Positions 61,401 through 64,000 of a DNA stretch of 64,000 nucleotides are shown piece after piece. This stretch comes from Flavobacteriaceae bacterium UBA3591. GTDB lineage: Bacteria > Bacteroidota > Bacteroidia > Flavobacteriales > Flavobacteriaceae. Each line of letters starts with the position of its first letter. The first letter of the stretch is position 1. The stretch lies in assembly GCA_002375695.1 (NCBI GenBank), contig DFMO01000010.1, positions 213,096 to 277,095 on the forward strand, written 5' to 3'. A model generated the notes under the pieces. The model ran no database searches. It had not been told where the DNA came from and saw only the letters and a program-made list of their open reading frames with translations. Made by a program: the position numbers and the translations under genes.

Positions 61401-64000
61401 ACTTGGAATACAGTACCACCGCAAGTAGATAGTGGTGTTACTTCTAGTACAATTATAAATCAACCAAGCGGTGTTTATACTGTTAGCGTGACGATAGATG
61501 GTACAGTTTGTTTACCAGTTGAACAAAGTGTAACAATCTCTGAACCTTCTGAAGCCTTAAATGTAACTGCTACATCTACAGATGAAAGTGGACCAACTAC
61601 CGGTGACGGTACGGCAACTGCCAATGCAACTGGCGGTACACCACCATATTCTTACAGTTGGAGTCCGGGCGGACAAACAACACAAGTTATTACTGGCTTA
61701 AGTGCTGGTACGTATACAGTCACTGTTACCGATGCAAACGGATGTACTGCTACGGCAACAACAACTGTAAATCCTGGAACTTGCCAAGGATTGAGTGCAA
61801 ACCCTTCTTCTACACCTGTATCTTGTAATGGAGATAGTGATGGAACAGCAACAGTTTCGGTAAATGATGGGGTAGGGCCATTTACTTACTTATGGAGCCC
61901 GGGAGGTGAAACTACCCAAACGATTACGGGTCTTGCAGCTGGCAATTATACGGTTACTGTTACCGATCAAACTACACTGTGTACTGTTACAGTAACAGCT
62001 ACTGTAAGTGAACCAAATGTGTTGAGTTCGGGAATTGCAATTACAAGTGTATCATGTTTTGGAGGAAGTAATGGTTCTTTAGACCTTACAGTTGCAGGCG
62101 GTACACAACCATATTCATTTTTGTGGAGTAATGGTGAAACCACCGAAGATTTATTCGGGTTAACCGCTGGAACTTATTCGGTAACTATTACCGATGCTAA
62201 TGGTTGTGAAATTACCAATAGTGCAACAGTACAGCAACCAGCTTCAGAATTATCACTTACATACACCACCCAAGATGTGCTTTGCTATGGGCAATCCACT
62301 GGCGCAATAGATATTACCGTTTCTGGTGGCACACAACCATATTATTACAGTTGGAGTAATGGTGCTACAACACAGGATATTTCAAATATTCCAGCGGGTG
62401 TTTACAGCGTAACAGTAACCGATGGTAATGGATGTACTATAACCGAATCGTCTATTACAATTACTGAACCGGCTAATCCAATTAGTATTATAATTACAAA
62501 AGAAAATGCTACAACAGGCCAAAATTGTAACGATGGTGAAGCAACGGCTTCTCCTTCAGGAGGAGTTCCACCTTATACATATCAATGGAGTGCAAGTGCT
62601 GGAAACCAAACTACAGCGACTGCAACCAATTTACCTGCAGGAACCCATACAGTAACCGTAACCGATTCTAACGGTTGTGAGCTTGAACAAGGTGTGGTTA
62701 TAGATTGCGACAATACTTGTGATGCTATAATTTCGGTAGATCAAGTTACTAATGTTCTATGTACTGGAGATAATACGGGTAGCGCAACAGTAAGTGCTAC
62801 TTCAGCTTCTAATCCTTCGGCTTTATTTACTTTTACGTGGAATACTACCCCGCCGCAAGTAGACTCAGGAGTTACTACAAGTACTGTAAATAATCTTACT
62901 TCGGGTATTTATACGGTGAGTGTTACCATTGATGGTACAGTATGCCAGCCTGTTGAACAAAGTGTAACCATAACCGAACCGGCATCTGCGTTATCTGTTT
63001 CGGCCACATCAACCGATGAAAGTGGTCCTACCACCGGCGATGGAACAGCCACAGCTAATCCTGTGGGTGGAACTCCGCCATATTCATATAGTTGGAGTCC
63101 GGGAGGTCAAACAACTCAGGTAATTACTGGGTTATCAGCTGGGGTGTATACTGTAACTGTAACAGACGCCAATGGGTGTACGGCTACAGCTTCAACTACG
63201 GTTAACCCTGGAACCTGTAGAGGTTTGGCTGCAAATGCTTCTTCTACTTCGGTTACTTGCTTTGGAGATAATGACGGTACGGCAACAGTTTCTGTAACTG
63301 GTGGGTCAGGATCGTTTACCTATTTATGGTCGCCAGGAGGAGAGACAACTCCTACAATTTCAGGCTTAGGCGCTGGATCGTATTCAGTTACCGTTACTGA
63401 TACCGTTACTTTGTGTACCGTAACAACTTCTACTATTGTTAATGAACCAAACGAACTTACATCAGGTGTAGCAGTTACCCATGTACGCTGCTTCGGTGGT
63501 AGCACTGGATCAATAGATTTAACAGTAACAGGGGGAACTTCGCCATATTCTTTCTTATGGAGTAATGGTGAAACTACCGAAGATCTTTATAATGTAACTG
63601 CCGGTACATACACTGTAACAATAACTGATGTGAATGGCTGTACTGCTACGCAAACGGCCACTGTAAATGAACCAGCTTCTGGTCTTGCTTTGACAGTGCT
63701 TTCTCAAACTGATATAGTATGTAACGGATTAGGTTCTGTTACAGTTGAAGCAAACGGTGGTACAACGCCATATTTATATAGAATTGATGGCGGAACTTAT
63801 CAATCTTCAGGAATTTTTAATGATTTAACTGCTGGTTCACATACTATTGAGGTATTAGATGCAAATAATTGTGACGCTGAGGTTGTGGTTGAAATATTAA
63901 GCAATTGCATACTCGCTGTTGACGATATCAACGATACATTTATAAACCTACCGGTTAGCGGTGATGTTTCTACCAATGATATTAATACCGACGGTCCTGC
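58407..64000 (+). CDS. Giant SprB-like adhesin with N-terminal vWA domain (3' end beyond window)
   Basis: The frame is open from the ATG at 58407 to the right edge, giving more than 1,860 residues with no stop. A signal peptide (FLIVVLSSFSLFGQ) precedes a von Willebrand A domain with MIDAS DRSGS (Asp75-Ser79) and TDGVTN. After a Cys-rich linker come SprB-type beta repeats of about 70-90 residues with the signature GGTPPYSYSWSPGGQTTQVI..GLSAGTYTVTVTDANGC. The last residues before the edge (AVDDINDTFINLPVSGDVSTND) open a tandem-95-type (Big_9/cadherin-like) domain. It is probably exported by type 9 secretion and acts in gliding, attachment or biofilm; this is inferred from the family. The sorting signal is not in the window. 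Confidence 0.9.
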   Translation, partial: MKKQLHFKNILATNFTKITFLIVVLSSFSLFGQQPSLDIDKTREANVTTCNVFDIDIDVEGIATKRPQEVVLVIDRSGSMDDGPRPEPIDYAKDAAIDFVNELFKPENNPSGLNKVSIVSYASSATIDQQLTTNKTLAIAKINALVTAGATNIQDALVKARAELNSRGTFNCETSRSIILLTDGVTNRDNSGNSCSNTQHNTICQQNAIAAGQAAWSITKSGTDYTQNVFTIGLTGAISGTEQTIALNTLNQIQNAGAYSTEVNADLSDIYMEIFGNLNYAAIQLPGEKFLTTTIEPGFSIVSGSISTNKGTVTLSGAGDKIYWDVPRIATENIFLKYSVVSDNSNVCGTQDPESSLVRYEDDECNEVTLNLTNPDVCVPCPSVVATISQVSCDNSVDYSANYSSGACSAAQGNVSWEFFLNNVSVGTSNQVSGTYVYTGGGNFVGNFKAVATFNSTYPSGCTLPEVEDESTITLHERVAANIEKVNADSTGNCSNGEATVTPTSGTGPYTYLWDSNAGNQTTQTATNLSAGTYSVIVTDANNCSVEKTVTLYCDIEEWNFECGDDILVDEYGYNANCNTTTTATIPDASNVFQYVVEIVYKGNNPGSTIQFTDSSGNTQTLERSVPVGSSSNIWVYRGLFAGSTNSVTYTNSSRRCDLQSLVVYAFRNVPNATSNSGRFTSLSGVNNVVNFTIDIPSFTGPRDLVVETPISEMTPDGRYLLLRATAGSVSEQTILYGPDTTLPGGTCCLAIPSLTLENVPGNITQVTITVDTRNNRNGQSVNGQSWVIAGGVNVEADCYEDIELTLQSKTDILCYGDSTGEITVQTSGGVPPYLYSLNGGTPQSSPTFSGLVAGVYVIEVEDSLGNTDSISITLTQPDDIIIQITKQNATLSGACNNGEATADPTGGVAPYTYQWSASAGNQTTATATNLPEGTHQVVVTDANGCSVTQSVVIDCINDCDAVVDVDYVTHVLCKGDATGSAKVTASSVANPGALFTFTWNTVPPQVDSGVTSSTIINQPSGVYTVSVTIDGTVCLPVEQSVTISEPSEALNVTATSTDESGPTTGDGTATANATGGTPPYSYSWSPGGQTTQVITGLSAGTYTVTVTDANGCTATATTTVNPGTCQGLSANPSSTPVSCNGDSDGTATVSVNDGVGPFTYLWSPGGETTQTITGLAAGNYTVTVTDQTTLCTVTVTATVSEPNVLSSGIAITSVSCFGGSNGSLDLTVAGGTQPYSFLWSNGETTEDLFGLTAGTYSVTITDANGCEITNSATVQQPASELSLTYTTQDVLCYGQSTGAIDITVSGGTQPYYYSWSNGATTQDISNIPAGVYSVTVTDGNGCTITESSITITEPANPISIIITKENATTGQNCNDGEATASPSGGVPPYTYQWSASAGNQTTATATNLPAGTHTVTVTDSNGCELEQGVVIDCDNTCDAIISVDQVTNVLCTGDNTGSATVSATSASNPSALFTFTWNTTPPQVDSGVTTSTVNNLTSGIYTVSVTIDGTVCQPVEQSVTITEPASALSVSATSTDESGPTTGDGTATANPVGGTPPYSYSWSPGGQTTQVITGLSAGVYTVTVTDANGCTATASTTVNPGTCRGLAANASSTSVTCFGDNDGTATVSVTGGSGSFTYLWSPGGETTPTISGLGAGSYSVTVTDTVTLCTVTTSTIVNEPNELTSGVAVTHVRCFGGSTGSIDLTVTGGTSPYSFLWSNGETTEDLYNVTAGTYTVTITDVNGCTATQTATVNEPASGLALTVLSQTDIVCNGLGSVTVEANGGTTPYLYRIDGGTYQSSGIFNDLTAGSHTIEVLDANNCDAEVVVEILSNCILAVDDINDTFINLPVSGDVSTNDINTDGP
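60837..62270 (+). repeat. Adhesin super-repeat, copy 1 (1434 bp, 478 codons)
   Basis: This is one block of about six SprB-type modules, including ILCYGDSTGEI, ACNNGEATADP, DATGSAKV, TSTDESGPTTGDGT, NGDSDGTATVSV and CFGGSNGSLDL. Matching points in copy 2 are all exactly 1434 bp away, including TGCAAGTGCTGG, GATGAAAGTGG and AGTAATGG. Confidence 0.85.
62271..63704 (+). repeat. Adhesin super-repeat, copy 2 (1434 bp)
   Basis: This copy has the same modules in the same order as copy 1, without net insertion or deletion. Protein identity is high (four differences in about 71 residues of the TSTDESGP module), while many synonymous sites differ. After about 63705 the pattern shifts by one codon and diverges into NGLGSVTVEANGGTTPYLY. 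Confidence 0.85.

Noticed and set aside
60837..63704. CRISPR array
   Set aside because: The repeats are long, coding, diverged and contiguous, without short spacers.

Overview
The window is AT-rich chromosomal DNA from a member of the Bacteroidota, most likely a marine Flavobacteriaceae. The evidence is the gene content and order (rpsU, Xer recombinase, hibernation factor, tRNA cluster, tuf, tRNA-Trp, secE, nusG, rplKAJL, rpoBC), the repeated TAnnTTTG promoter element, the general lack of Shine-Dalgarno sequences, many lipoproteins and TonB-type barrels, and a giant SprB-like adhesin. No phage, insertion sequence, CRISPR array or rRNA gene was found.

Layout: (1) 1-2.3 kb: the start of kdsA (KDO-8-P synthase, minus strand), divergent from typA. 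(2) 2.4-16.8 kb: a surface-glycan locus. It holds a NoeA-like methyltransferase with a small membrane protein, two tandem membrane phosphatase/sulfatase-superfamily proteins, a FemAB/GNAT-like acyltransferase, a DegT/DnrJ aminotransferase, a Wzx-type flippase, a 3,4-ketoisomerase of the FdtA/QdtA family, four glycosyltransferases and another methyltransferase. Together these suggest assembly, export and decoration of a glycan containing a 3-acylamino-3,6-dideoxyhexose. (3) 16.9-30.9 kb: a subtilase, ftsE, a secreted tail-fibre-like protein, a 1004-residue TPR protein paired with an outer-membrane barrel, an amidohydrolase lipoprotein, a cysteine-cluster protein, a NamZ-like muramidase divergent from a LolC/E-type permease, and cysM. 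(4) 31-40 kb: DUF202, DUF2851, PspC plus a potassium channel, an alanine/glycine symporter, a ComEA-like HhH protein, an acyl-CoA dehydrogenase, a CarboxypepD_reg-like protein and a small lipoprotein whose frame is interrupted by a stop codon.

(5) 40-55.8 kb: the translation/transcription core. rpsU carries a perfect Shine-Dalgarno sequence, unusual for this phylum. It is followed by a Xer recombinase, a ribosome hibernation factor, tRNA-Thr(TGT), tRNA-Tyr, tRNA-Gly and tRNA-Thr(GGT), tuf, tRNA-Trp, secE, nusG, four ribosomal protein genes, rpoB, rpoC and a DUF3467 gene. prfC lies convergent to these. (6) 57.4-64 kb: a 422-bp regulatory-looking gap with clustered palindromes, a small secreted protein, then a giant open-ended adhesin gene. 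The adhesin has an N-terminal von Willebrand A domain and SprB-type repeats arranged in two copies of a 1434-bp (478-residue) super-repeat.

The most notable items are the higher-order repeat of the adhesin and its palindromic upstream region, the tandem phosphatase-superfamily pair inside the glycan locus, the rpsU leader, the in-frame stop in the 39.4-kb lipoprotein, a tRNA-Thr 3'-end duplicate upstream of tuf, and a recurrent GNRA-loop hairpin in intergenic gaps. All functional calls come from reading the sequence and recalling families; no database search was possible.
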